A DNA stretch of 64,000 nt. It comes from Rhizorhabdus sp049889055. Its GTDB lineage: Bacteria > Pseudomonadota > Alphaproteobacteria > Sphingomonadales > Sphingomonadaceae. Of the stretch, positions 49,606 to 58,184 are shown piece by piece (position 1 is the first letter of the stretch; every line of letters begins with the position of its first letter). The stretch covers positions 186,001-250,000 of the forward strand of contig NZ_JBLTWO010000006.1 in NCBI RefSeq assembly GCF_049889055.1, given 5' to 3'. The notes below the pieces were generated by a model. It saw nothing but the letters and a program-made list of their open reading frames with translations, did no database searches and was not told the DNA's origin. Position numbers and translations under genes: made by a program.

Positions 49606-51015
49606 TCAGAATTCCTGCCAGCCGTCGACCTCCGGGATCGTCTTCAACGCGGCGTTGCCCTGAAAGCGAGGCGCGGGGGCTGCTGCGCGCCGAGCCGGCT
49701 GCGCGATCGGCGCCGCCTGCTCGGCAAAGCCGAAGCGCTGCACCAGCCGCCCGAGCGTATCGGCTTCCGACGACAGGCTGCGGGCGGCGGCACTGGCCTC
49801 CTCGACCATCGCGGCGTTCTGCTGGGTCGCCTTCTCGATATCCGAAACCGCCACATTGGCCTTGCTGATCCCCTCGGCCTGCTCGGTGGCCGAGCCGGCT
49901 ATGTCGCGGACCAGCGATGAGGTCGTGCCGATACCTTCCAGGATCGTGTCGAACGCCTTGCCCGAACGGCTGACCAGTTCCACGCCCTGCTTCACCTGCT
50001 GGGCGCTCTTTTCGATCAGCGACTTGATCTCGCTCGCGGAGTCCGCAGAACGCTGCGCGAGGGCGCGAACCTCGTTGGCGACCACGGCAAAACCCTTGCC
50101 CGAGTCGCCCGCACGCGCCGCCTCGACGCCCGCGTTCAGCGCCAGCAAATTGGTCTGGAAGGCGATGCCGTCGATGACCGTCACGATCTGGGCGATCTCC
50201 TGGCTCGACTTCTCGATTGCCCCCATGGCGCGGACGGCGTCGCGGACGACGTCGCTGCCATTTTCGGCGCTGACCCGTGCGGTGGCGCTGACCTTCTCGG
50301 CCTCCGCCGCGCTTTTGGCGGAGCTGCGGACGACCGTGGCCAGCTGCTCCATCGTCAGCGCGGTGGCTTCGATCGAGCTGGCCTGACCCTCGGTCCGGCG
50401 TGCCAGGTCATCGGAAGCCTGGCTGATCTCGGCAGAGCCGGTGCGAATCCGCTGTGCGGCTTCGTTGACCTCGCCGATCGCCGCCTGAAGCGCGTCGCCA
50501 GCTTCGTTGAAGTTGATCCGCACCGCCTCATATTCGGTCGGGAAAGGGTTCGACAGGCGATGGCCGAAATTGCCGGCGGCGAGATTGCGAAGCCCTTCGC
50601 TGAGCGAGGCCACGACGTCCTGCTGCTGCATCGAGGCGCGCAGTTCGGCCTCGGCGCGGATGCGGGCCAGCGCCGCTTCCTTGAACTTGTGCATCGCGCG
50701 GGCCATGCGGCCGACGCAATCCTGATAGTCGACATAATCGACCGGCGTATCGAGATCGCCTTCGGCCAAAGCCTCCATGCGTTCGACGGTCGACACATAA
50801 GGATCGGCGGTCGCCTTGCGGAAGGACACGGCAAGTCCCGCCGCCAAGGCCGTGACCGCAAGGATCAGCAGGGCCCCGCCATAGGACAGGCCAAACAGCG
50901 GACGCCCCAACGACGTTGCTACTATCAGAGACGGAACGGCCTGGATCGCGATGATGCTCGCAAAGGCCACGGACAATTTGCGCCTGACAGGCAGATGCTT
51001 CTCAAACCACAGCAT
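49606..51015 (-). CDS. methyl-accepting chemotaxis protein without periplasmic sensor
   Basis: A 469-residue chemoreceptor. Two transmembrane helices lie close together at about residues 13-35 and 43-65, leaving only a short external loop and no sensor domain. HAMP-like segments follow (VERMEALAEGDLDTPV), then the signalling domain with the tip DGIAFQTNLLALNAGVEAARAG. The tail is Ala/Pro-rich and ends in DGWQEF, similar to the CheR-docking NWETF. The start at 51015 follows GGGG by six bases; an upstream open frame reaches 51084. It may sense through its membrane or cytoplasmic parts. Confidence 0.9.
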   Translation of the reverse strand: MLWFEKHLPVRRKLSVAFASIIAIQAVPSLIVATSLGRPLFGLSYGGALLILAVTALAAGLAVSFRKATADPYVSTVERMEALAEGDLDTPVDYVDYQDCVGRMARAMHKFKEAALARIRAEAELRASMQQQDVVASLSEGLRNLAAGNFGHRLSNPFPTEYEAVRINFNEAGDALQAAIGEVNEAAQRIRTGSAEISQASDDLARRTEGQASSIEATALTMEQLATVVRSSAKSAAEAEKVSATARVSAENGSDVVRDAVRAMGAIEKSSQEIAQIVTVIDGIAFQTNLLALNAGVEAARAGDSGKGFAVVANEVRALAQRSADSASEIKSLIEKSAQQVKQGVELVSRSGKAFDTILEGIGTTSSLVRDIAGSATEQAEGISKANVAVSDIEKATQQNAAMVEEASAAARSLSSEADTLGRLVQRFGFAEQAAPIAQPARRAAAPAPRFQGNAALKTIPEVDGWQEF

Positions 51016-51169
51016 CACAATCCCCACCCAAGTGTTTCCCGGCAGGACTTGTAGGTCAGGCATCCTTTGCAAAGCATGAATCACCGCTCAGGTCCGGGGG
51101 TGTTCCTACATGCACCATGGTACATATTGCTCAACGCCAGGAGCCATCGATTCGGTGCCGGCAAGTCGA

Positions 51170-51568
51170 TTACTTCTGCGGCGTGCGACGTCCTGACGGC
51201 CCCCGGTCCGGGCGCGGACGCCGTTGCTGGTCGCGAGCACCTGCGGAATGTCCGGGTCCACCCGGCCCGCGTCCCGACGGGGCAGTGCCTTGAGGGCGCG
51301 GCTGGCGCGGGCTCACGCCAGCGACCTTGGGATTGAGGACCGTATAGCCCTCCGACTGGAGCTTGGTGAAAGCCGAGCGGACACTGGTCTGGATCGAGGC
51401 CTGCAGGTCGGCCGGCAGGTCCTTGAAGGTGGTGTTCGGATGAATGGCCGCCAGATCGCGCAGCAGCGCGTTCGGTACCCCCTTGGACGCCGTACGCAAG
51501 GCACCGAGGCCGTCAATGACGGCGGCGACGATCACGTCGTGCATAACCTCGGCGGCGGATCTGGTCAC
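51170..51568 (-). CDS. hypothetical protein with Pro/Arg-rich tail
   Basis: A 132-residue protein, unrecognised. The first ~75 residues are ordered-looking and mostly helical (AAEVMHDVIVAAVIDGLGAL, LRDLAAIHPNTTFKDLP, SVRSAFTKLQSEGYTVL). The last 50 residues are a Pro/Arg/Gly-rich, probably disordered tail. The GTG at 51568 is chosen because GGAGAG precedes it by five bases; the upstream frame is Arg-rich and unlikely to be coding. Function unknown. Confidence 0.6.
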   Translation of the reverse strand: MTRSAAEVMHDVIVAAVIDGLGALRTASKGVPNALLRDLAAIHPNTTFKDLPADLQASIQTSVRSAFTKLQSEGYTVLNPKVAGVSPRQPRPQGTAPSGRGPGGPGHSAGARDQQRRPRPDRGPSGRRTPQK

Positions 51569-51669
51569 TTCGTCTCTCCGTGGGGCTCGGCTCCGACGCG
51601 CCGCTATACAGGCTGTACGGCGGCGCGGAAGCAAAATGCGCGCGGCGGAGCGTCGGTCGGGGCGTGAAA

Positions 51670-51849
51670 TCAGGCGGGGCGGACGTCGGCCGGTTCGGCG
51701 GCGAGCACCTGCTGGGCACGGTCCTCGAACATCCGGGCCATTTCCAGATGCGCTTCGCGCGCCCGCGAGGACGTGGCGCGTGCGGCCTTCAACCGCTCCT
51801 CCTCGGCGCGGCGCAGGTTGAAAAAGGCGATGATGTCGTTTCGGTCCAT
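51670..51849 (-). CDS. small hypothetical protein, 59 residues
   Basis: A short open frame starting at 51849 with AGGA six bases upstream. The product begins MDRNDIIAFFNLRRAEEERL and continues as one long charged helix with many Arg, Glu and Ala residues, ending AAEPADVRPA. It is acidic-basic amphipathic and cytoplasmic in appearance. I do not recognise a family. Codon use looks like that of neighbouring genes, which supports coding. Confidence 0.6.
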   Translation of the reverse strand: MDRNDIIAFFNLRRAEEERLKAARATSSRAREAHLEMARMFEDRAQQVLAAEPADVRPA

Positions 51850-51981
51850 GCGCTTTCCTGAGCTTCAGAATGCAGGGCGGCGGTCCGCCGAACGATTAGT
51901 ATTGTTCCTAAACCTATGCCGCGCAGGACCGCAGGACCGGGCGCAGTGGCAAAATGTGGGCGAATCGCCTATATGCGCTGC

Positions 51982-53190
51982 ATGAATCACCCCCAGCCTG
52001 TCGCCATGCCGATTCCCGGCCACATCGATCCTGTGCCCGTTCCGCGCGATCTGAAGCCACGCAGCGACGGTCGCATCGATCTGCTCGGGCTGTCGCGCGA
52101 CGATCTGCGCATGGCGCTCGAGACCGCCCAGCTCGAACCCCGCCAGGCCAAGCTGCGCGCGAAACAGCTCTGGCACTGGATCTACAATCGCGGCGCGACC
52201 GATTTCGGGGTGATGACAGACATCGCCAAGGACATGCGGGTCTGGCTTGAGCAGCGCTTCGTCGTCTCGCGCCCCGCAGTGGTCGAGGCGCAGGTCTCGA
52301 CCGACGGCACGCGCAAATGGCTGCTCCGGTCGGACGACGGCCAGGATTATGAGATGGTGTTCATCCCGGACGCCGACCGCGGCACGCTGTGCGTGTCGAG
52401 TCAGGTGGGCTGCACGCTCAACTGCCGCTTCTGCCACACCGGCACGATGCGCCTGGTCCGCAACCTCACCCCGGCCGAGATTGTGGGGCAGGTTATGCTG
52501 GCGCGCGACGCGCTCGGCGAATGGCCGTCGCAGCCCGAGGGGCGCATGCTCACCAACATCGTCATGATGGGCATGGGCGAGCCGCTCTACAATTTCGACA
52601 ATGTCCGCGATGCCCTCAAGCTCGTGATGGACGGCGACGGGCTCGCTCTGTCGAAACGGCGCATCACCCTGTCGACTGCGGGCGTGGTGCCGATGATGGC
52701 GCGCGCCGGCGAGGAGATCGGCGTCAATCTGGCGGTATCGCTCCACGCCATCACCAAGGACGTGCGCGACGAGATCGTCCCGCTCAACCGCAAATATGGC
52801 ATCGAGGAACTGCTGCAGGCCTGTGCCGACTATCCCGGCGCCAATAATGCCCGGCGCATCACCTTCGAATATGTGATGCTCAAGGACAAGAATGACCGCG
52901 ACGAGGACGCGCACGAACTCGTCCGGCTGATTCGCAAGTATAAGCTGCCGGCCAAGGTCAACCTGATCCCCTTCAACCCCTGGCCGGGCGCGGACTATGC
53001 CTGCTCCGATCCGGACCGGATCGCGCGTTTCTCCGACATCATCTTCAAGGCCGGAATTTCCGCCCCCGTGCGCACGCCGCGCGGCCGCGACATCATGGCG
53101 GCCTGCGGGCAGCTCAAATCGGCCTCCGAAAAGAAGAGCCGCGCCGAACTGGACCGCATGGCCGCCGAGAAGCAGGCGGCGCTGGGCTGA
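51982..53190 (+). CDS. rlmN: 23S rRNA (adenine-2503-C2)/tRNA methyltransferase
   Basis: Radical-SAM methyltransferase acting on A2503 of 23S rRNA and on A37 of some tRNAs. The roughly 402-residue protein has AKLRAKQLWHWIYNRGATDF near the N-terminus. The cluster motif is CTLNCRFCHTG (C-x3-C-x2-C, near residue 155), then MGMGEPLYNFDNV, STAGVVPMMARAG, LAVSLHAITKDVRDEIVPLN and NLIPFNPWPGADY. The C-terminal Cys is in MAACGQL. The start is uncertain: ATG at 51982 is chosen, with 51973 and 52009 as alternatives and no strong Shine-Dalgarno at any. Its stop overlaps the next gene start. Confidence 0.94.
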   Translation: MNHPQPVAMPIPGHIDPVPVPRDLKPRSDGRIDLLGLSRDDLRMALETAQLEPRQAKLRAKQLWHWIYNRGATDFGVMTDIAKDMRVWLEQRFVVSRPAVVEAQVSTDGTRKWLLRSDDGQDYEMVFIPDADRGTLCVSSQVGCTLNCRFCHTGTMRLVRNLTPAEIVGQVMLARDALGEWPSQPEGRMLTNIVMMGMGEPLYNFDNVRDALKLVMDGDGLALSKRRITLSTAGVVPMMARAGEEIGVNLAVSLHAITKDVRDEIVPLNRKYGIEELLQACADYPGANNARRITFEYVMLKDKNDRDEDAHELVRLIRKYKLPAKVNLIPFNPWPGADYACSDPDRIARFSDIIFKAGISAPVRTPRGRDIMAACGQLKSASEKKSRAELDRMAAEKQAALG

Positions 53191-53372
53191 TGTCGGGCGA
53201 TCGCTTCGAACGGCATCGCCAGCCCTGGACCACCGACGAGGTCCAGAAGCTGCACACGCTGGCGAAGAAGGGCATGGCACTGAAGGCCATCGCCAAGGCG
53301 CTCAAGCGGTCCGAGGAATCGACCAAGGACCGCGCCAAGGCCGACGGACTGTCGATCGCCAAGCTGCGCTGA
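53190..53372 (+). CDS. small HTH/SANT-like protein
   Basis: A 60-residue basic protein translated by overlap with the rlmN stop (TGATG). It reads WTTDEVQKLHTLAKKGMALK, then AIAKALKRSEESTKDRAKADG, a three-helix pattern like Myb/SANT or homeodomain-like DNA-binding domains. It may bind nucleic acid. The tight coupling to rlmN suggests constant co-expression, but no functional link is known to me. Confidence 0.7.
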   Translation: MSGDRFERHRQPWTTDEVQKLHTLAKKGMALKAIAKALKRSEESTKDRAKADGLSIAKLR

Positions 53373-53501
53373 TCGCTTCAGCAGGGGCTGGCTACGCAGC
53401 CAAGCCCCGGATATTCCGCCGCTTTATTACGCTATTTTAACCGACGCGCCTCTTGCGCCGGGCGCCCGGCGACGTTCTTATGGCGTGGCTGGAGGCTGCC
53501 C

Positions 53502-54728
53502 ATGTCGCTGTTCGATCGTTTTGCCGGCCATCTCTTCAAACGTGGGGAGATGACAATCATCCTCGCCGACGGTGAAGCCCGCCATTACGGCACGCCCGAT
53601 CCCGCCCTCAAGCCGGTCACGATCCGATTCGTCGACCGGGGCGTTCCCGCCTTCATCGCCCGCAACCCGCATCTGCATGCAGCCGAAGCCTTCATGGAAG
53701 GCCGCCTCGTGATCGAGCAGGGCGACATTCGCGACCTGGTCGACCTGGTTCGCGCCAATGGCCGCTGGGAAGAGGGCCGCATCACGCTGCGCGGCACCTT
53801 CCGCCATCTCATACGCGACCGGCTGCGGGCGATGGTCCAGAGCGTGAACTGGGCGACGCGGTCCAAGTCGAACGTGGCGCATCATTACGACCTCAACGAC
53901 CGGCTCTACGACCTCTTCCTCGACGCCGATCGCCAATATAGCTGCGCCTATTTCACCGGTCCCGATGTCGATCTCGACACGGCGCAGGCCGACAAAAAGG
54001 CGCATATCGCCGCCAAGCTCCACCTCAGCCCCGGCCAGCGGGTGCTCGACATCGGATGCGGATGGGGCGGCATGGCGCTCTATCTGAACCGTGCTGCCGA
54101 CGTGGACGTGCTCGGCATCACGCTGTCGGAGGAACAGCTGAAGGTCGCACGCCAGCGCGCGGCGGATGCCGGCGTATCGGACCGGGTGAAGTTCGAGCTG
54201 ATCGATTATCGCGCGCTGGAGGGCAAGTTCGACCGGATCGTCTCGGTCGGCATGTTCGAACATGTCGGCGTGCCGCAATATGAGACCTTCTTCGCCAAGT
54301 GCCGCGACCTGCTGACCGAGGATGGGGTGATGCTGCTCCACACGATCGGGCGGCTGGGCGTACCCGGCAAGACCGACGCCTTCACCCTCAAATATATCTT
54401 CCCCGGCGGCTATAATCCGGCCCTGTCCGAGATCGTCGCCGCAAGCGAGCCCGCACGGATGATCGTGACCGACGTCGAGACGCTGCGGCTCCATTATGGC
54501 ATGACGCTCGACCGCTGGTATGACCGCACCGTCGCTGCCCGCGACGCGATCGTCGCGCTGTACGACGAGCGCTTCTACCGCATGTGGACCTTTTACCTCG
54601 CGGGTGCCCGCGCCGCCTTCTACCACGGCAATCTGTGCAACTATCAGGTTCAATATGTCCGCAACCGGCGGACCCTGCCGATCACGCGCGACTATATGAT
54701 CGACACCGAAAGGCGACTGCCACGCTGA
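53502..54728 (+). CDS. cfa: cyclopropane-fatty-acyl-phospholipid synthase
   Basis: Adds a methylene group from S-adenosylmethionine across double bonds of membrane phospholipid acyl chains. The 408-residue protein has a variable N-terminal lipid-binding part and the methyltransferase domain. Visible are VAHHYDLNDRLYDLFLDADR, YSCAYF, the SAM motif VLDIGCGWGGMALYL (near residue 182), GITLSEEQ and SVGMFEHVG. The C-terminal YIFPGGYNPALSEI and FYLAGARAAFYHGN are typical. GGAGG lies six bases before the ATG. A terminator follows the stop. Confidence 0.95.
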   Translation: MSLFDRFAGHLFKRGEMTIILADGEARHYGTPDPALKPVTIRFVDRGVPAFIARNPHLHAAEAFMEGRLVIEQGDIRDLVDLVRANGRWEEGRITLRGTFRHLIRDRLRAMVQSVNWATRSKSNVAHHYDLNDRLYDLFLDADRQYSCAYFTGPDVDLDTAQADKKAHIAAKLHLSPGQRVLDIGCGWGGMALYLNRAADVDVLGITLSEEQLKVARQRAADAGVSDRVKFELIDYRALEGKFDRIVSVGMFEHVGVPQYETFFAKCRDLLTEDGVMLLHTIGRLGVPGKTDAFTLKYIFPGGYNPALSEIVAASEPARMIVTDVETLRLHYGMTLDRWYDRTVAARDAIVALYDERFYRMWTFYLAGARAAFYHGNLCNYQVQYVRNRRTLPITRDYMIDTERRLPR

Positions 54729-54733
54729 CGCGA

Positions 54734-54765
54734 AAAAGGGCCCGCGCCGGAGCACGGGCCCTTTT
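54734..54765. terminator. bidirectional terminator between cfa and an EF-hand gene
   Basis: GGGCCCG (54738-54744) and CGGGCCC (54755-54761) pair around a ten-base loop, flanked by AAAA on the left and TTTT on the right, so the stem extends to 11 bp and gives a T-tract on both strands. It separates the convergent cfa and EF-hand genes. Confidence 0.85.
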
Positions 54766-54783
54766 CATTCGTGGCCGTGAGAT

Positions 54784-55425
54784 TTAGCCGCGCGGGGGCG
54801 GGGGCGGAGCATCCGGCCCGCGCTCGCCGCGCTTCGCCTTCCACTCTGCGCGCATGGCATCCCGCGCCGCGCGCTGCTCGTCCGGGCTGATCGTGCCGTC
54901 GCGGTTGCTGTCCACCTTGTCGAACATGGCGAGCGCAGACGACTGCGCCTCGGCGAGGCTGACCTTGCCGTCCTTGTTCGCGTCGGCCCGGTCGAACCAG
55001 AAGCCGCCGCCGCCCATCATCATGCCGCCATGGTGGCGCTTCATACCCTTGTGGCGGCCGCGCGGACCGTCGCCCTCACCGGGCGGGGGAGGCGGCGGGG
55101 GTGCGAGGAACTCGTCCTTCGACACGCTGCCACTGCCGTCCTTGTCGAGCTTGGCGAACTTCTCGCCCCGGCGTTCGTCGCGCCGCTCGGCGAAAGCCTC
55201 GCGCATCTTGGCCCGGGAAGCATCCATCTCGGCCTTGGTGACGAAGCCGTCGCCATTGGTGTCGAGGCGCTTGAACATCTCGGTGACACGCGTTTGCGCC
55301 TCTGCGCGGGTCTTGGGTGGCGGGGGCGGCCCGTCCCGGCCGGGCGCGGCAACCGCCACTCCCGCCACGAGCATGGAAACGAGCGCCGTCGCGCCGATCA
55401 ATCTTGTCCTGGTCATGTCCTGCAT
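54784..55425 (-). CDS. exported EF-hand calcium-binding protein
   Basis: A 213-residue secreted protein with a signal peptide (ALVSMLVAGVAVAAPG, to about residue 28) and four EF-hand-type loops: DTNGDGFVTKAE, DKDGSGSVSKDE, DANKDGKVSLAE and DSNRDGTISPDE. They are arranged as two pairs split by a Pro-rich and His/Met/Gly-rich linker (PPPPPPPGEGDG, HHGGMMMGGGGF). The C-terminus is Pro-rich. Calcium binding is likely; the His/Met-rich linker might bind another metal (inference). The start could be nine bases later at 55416. Confidence 0.88.
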   Translation of the reverse strand: MQDMTRTRLIGATALVSMLVAGVAVAAPGRDGPPPPPKTRAEAQTRVTEMFKRLDTNGDGFVTKAEMDASRAKMREAFAERRDERRGEKFAKLDKDGSGSVSKDEFLAPPPPPPPGEGDGPRGRHKGMKRHHGGMMMGGGGFWFDRADANKDGKVSLAEAQSSALAMFDKVDSNRDGTISPDEQRAARDAMRAEWKAKRGERGPDAPPPPPRG

Positions 55426-55623
55426 CCTTCCTGCGATCCAAACGTCCGAAGACGGGAAAAGGGTGGACGGAGCGGCATGAACAGGGGGGAGATGCCGGTC
55501 CGTCCTGTGATGCCTTTTGAAGGAGGAAACTTGCAGCCATAGTTCGCGACTGAAATTCTTGTGTCGAAGCTGAAATATACCGAATTAACGGATGCCGGAA
55601 GCTTTTCAGCTCTCAGGGGGTGT

Positions 55624-56292
55624 ATGGTGAAACGATTTTGGTTGCCGATCGCACTATGCTTGAGCCCCGGCGCGTTTGCCCTGCCGCCCACGGCGTACAA
55701 TCCAAGTGCCTGGATGAAATGGCAGGAGGTTCCACCAGGGTTGCTGAAGCGCGGTGAACGCATTCGCGTTCATGTTAAGGTGACAGTCTCAGCAGAAGGG
55801 CGCGCGACGGACTGCGCACCGCTCGTTCCCAGTGGATCAACCGTGTTCGATACCCTTACATGCTCGGTCTTTATGGTGCAGGGTCGGTTTCGGCCGGCGC
55901 TTGACGACAAGAAGCGCCCCGTCGATGGCATATTCGAGTTCACAAAGACTTGGGAAGCGCGCGAAACGGCGATCGATGCCGGTTCCAGCAAGGCAGCTGG
56001 CCCACAACCTGCCGCAGGCTATGGGGACTGGGTCTCGCTCTATGATCTTCCTAAGGGCGCGATGCGAAGGGATGAGATAGTGACATCCCGGCTGATGCTT
56101 CTGGTTTCGACCGACGGGCGTGTGAAACACTGCACCGCCTCCGTATCGAGCGAAAGGCCAGATCTCGATGCCTATGCCTGCCGGCTGTTCCAGCTGCGCG
56201 GACGATACAAGCCGGCGCGGGATGCAGTGGGAAACCCGGTGGAAGCTGTGGATTGGCAGAATGTGCGCTGGCAGGTGCCGGAGAATTGGTAA
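55624..56292 (+). CDS. exported protein with two TonB C-terminal-like repeats
   Basis: A 222-residue secreted protein. After a signal peptide (MVKRFWLPIALCLSPGAFA) come two similar halves, each with a strand-rich VTVSAEGRATDC or LLVSTDGRVKHC segment, a second Cys about 15 residues later (DTLTC, DAYAC), and a RFRPA or RYKPA strand. Each half looks like a divergent TonB C-terminal fold with a potential disulfide. The AGGGGG upstream supports the ATG at 55624. No transmembrane anchor remains, so it is not a classical energy transducer. Function unknown. Confidence 0.7.
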   Translation: MVKRFWLPIALCLSPGAFALPPTAYNPSAWMKWQEVPPGLLKRGERIRVHVKVTVSAEGRATDCAPLVPSGSTVFDTLTCSVFMVQGRFRPALDDKKRPVDGIFEFTKTWEARETAIDAGSSKAAGPQPAAGYGDWVSLYDLPKGAMRRDEIVTSRLMLLVSTDGRVKHCTASVSSERPDLDAYACRLFQLRGRYKPARDAVGNPVEAVDWQNVRWQVPENW

Positions 56293-56315
56293 GGTTTGAC
56301 CGCCGCGGGCCTTGC

Positions 56316-56843
56316 TCACTGAACTGCGGACAATGTCTTCCGAAACAACGTCATCTTTTCCACAGCGGCCGCGCGCTCTCGTTCGTCGAGGATGCCGTCA
56401 TGGTCGCGGTCGGCTGCGTCGAAAGCCGCACGGCCGGCAGCCTGGATCTCATGGATGGACAGCGTGCCATCGCCGTCACGATCGACAATGCGGTAGGCGA
56501 TGTCCATAATCCCAGCAGTGCTCAGGGGTCCCTTACCGTTGACAGAGAGGCGCGCGCTGCCATCGGGAGCGACGTCCATTACGAAGGGCTCCAGATCCAG
56601 CTTGGTGGTAAGGAAAGTGCGGGCGTAGCCGAGCGCTTCGGCGGCCTCGGGCCGGTCGATGCGGCGGTCGCCATTGCGATCCGCGCCTGCGAAATATTGA
56701 ACGAGCGCTGCATCCAGCCCCTCGCGGGTCATCGGCAGTTGCTGGGCCTGGGCAGCAGACGTCGCAGTCAGCATCGCGGTGATTCCCCCCACCGCCAACG
56801 ACAAAAGCCACCGAAGAGACGACACCCGACACTGCTCCGCCAT
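56316..56843 (-). CDS. exported EF-hand protein
   Basis: A 175-residue secreted protein with a signal peptide (LSLAVGGITAMLTATSAAQAQ) and three calcium-loop motifs: DRNGDRRIDRPE near residue 55, DRDGDGTLSIHE near 122 and DRDHDGILDERE near 144. A fourth, degenerate one is suggested by DVAPDGSARLS. It is convergent with the TonB-like gene and lies 78 bases upstream of argG on the opposite strand. Likely a periplasmic calcium-binding protein of unknown partner. Confidence 0.85.
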   Translation of the reverse strand: MAEQCRVSSLRWLLSLAVGGITAMLTATSAAQAQQLPMTREGLDAALVQYFAGADRNGDRRIDRPEAAEALGYARTFLTTKLDLEPFVMDVAPDGSARLSVNGKGPLSTAGIMDIAYRIVDRDGDGTLSIHEIQAAGRAAFDAADRDHDGILDERERAAAVEKMTLFRKTLSAVQ

Positions 56844-56921
56844 GGAAAAACGCTATCAGCTTGAATGGCAGCGCCCCGCATGGCAAGGGCGCCGCGCCTT
56901 TGATGCGGCTTGGAGATCGAG

Positions 56922-58139
56922 ATGAGCGACGTGAAGCGGGTGGTTCTGGCCTTCTCGGGAGGGCTCGACACGAGCGTCATCCTGAAATGGTTGCAGCAGA
57001 CCTACCAGTGCGAGGTCGTCACCTTCACCGCCGACCTCGGCCAGGGCGAAGAGCTGGAGCCGGCGCGCGCCAAGGCCAAGCTGATGGGCGTGCCCGATCA
57101 TCACATCTTCATCGACGACCTGCGCGAGGAATTCGTGCGGGACTATGTCTTCCCGATGATGCGCTCCAACGCCTTGTATGAAGGCCTCTATCTGCTCGGC
57201 ACCTCGATCGCCCGCCCGCTGATCGCCAAGCGCCAGATCGAGATTGCGCGCCAGGTCGGCGCCGATGCGGTCAGCCATGGCGCGACCGGCAAGGGCAATG
57301 ACCAGGTCCGCTTCGAGCTCGGCTATTATGGTCTCGCTCCCGACATCCGCGTGATCGCGCCGTGGCGCGAATGGGACCTCACCAGCCGCACCGCGCTGAT
57401 CGCCTTCGCCGAAGCGCACCAGATCCCGGTGCCGAAGGACAAGCGCGGCGAATCGCCCTTCTCGACCGACGCCAACATGCTCCACACCTCGTCCGAGGGT
57501 AAGGTGCTCGAGGATCCGTGGGAGGAGGTGCCCGACTATGTCTATTCGCGCACCGTCAACCCGGAGGACGCGCCCGACGCGCCCGAGTTCATCACGATCG
57601 ACTTCGAGCGCGGCGACGGCGTGGCGATCAACGGCGTCGGCATGAGCCCGGCGACGCTGCTCGAGACGCTCAACGATTATGGCCGCAAGCATGGCATCGG
57701 CCGCCTCGACCTCGTCGAGAACCGCTTCGTCGGCATGAAGTCGCGCGGCATGTACGAGACGCCGGGCGGCACCATCTATCACCTCGCCCATCGCGGTATC
57801 GAGCAGATCACCCTCGACCGCGGCGCCGCCCACCTCAAGGACGAGCTCGCGCCGCGCTATGCCGAGCTGATCTACAACGGCTTCTGGTTCTCGCCCGAGC
57901 GCGAGATGCTGCAGGCCGCGATCGACCACAGCCAGGAGAAGGTGACCGGCACGGTCCGGCTCAAGCTGTACAAGGGCGGCGTCTATGTCGTCGGCCGCAA
58001 GTCGCCGAACACGCTCTATTCGGAAAAAGTCGTCACCTTCGAGGACGACGCCGGCGCCTATGACCAGCGCGACGCGGCGGGCTTCATCAAGCTCAACGCG
58101 CTGCGCCTGCGCCTGCTCGGCCGTCGCGACGGGCGTTGA
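56922..58139 (+). CDS. argG: argininosuccinate synthase
   Basis: Condenses citrulline and aspartate with ATP, the penultimate step of arginine synthesis. The 405-residue protein has the N-type ATP pyrophosphatase loop AFSGGLDTSV near residue 12, FTADLGQGEE, GTSIARPLIAK, HGATGKGNDQVRFEL and MKSRGMYETPGG. The length is typical. The ATG at 56922 follows GGAG by six bases; a TTG four codons upstream is not needed. It is convergent with the glycosyltransferase gene. Confidence 0.97.
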   Translation: MSDVKRVVLAFSGGLDTSVILKWLQQTYQCEVVTFTADLGQGEELEPARAKAKLMGVPDHHIFIDDLREEFVRDYVFPMMRSNALYEGLYLLGTSIARPLIAKRQIEIARQVGADAVSHGATGKGNDQVRFELGYYGLAPDIRVIAPWREWDLTSRTALIAFAEAHQIPVPKDKRGESPFSTDANMLHTSSEGKVLEDPWEEVPDYVYSRTVNPEDAPDAPEFITIDFERGDGVAINGVGMSPATLLETLNDYGRKHGIGRLDLVENRFVGMKSRGMYETPGGTIYHLAHRGIEQITLDRGAAHLKDELAPRYAELIYNGFWFSPEREMLQAAIDHSQEKVTGTVRLKLYKGGVYVVGRKSPNTLYSEKVVTFEDDAGAYDQRDAAGFIKLNALRLRLLGRRDGR

Positions 58140-58184
58140 GCTTCAGGTGGCGGCGCTTCCGGGCGCCGTCGCTCCGTTCGACCT

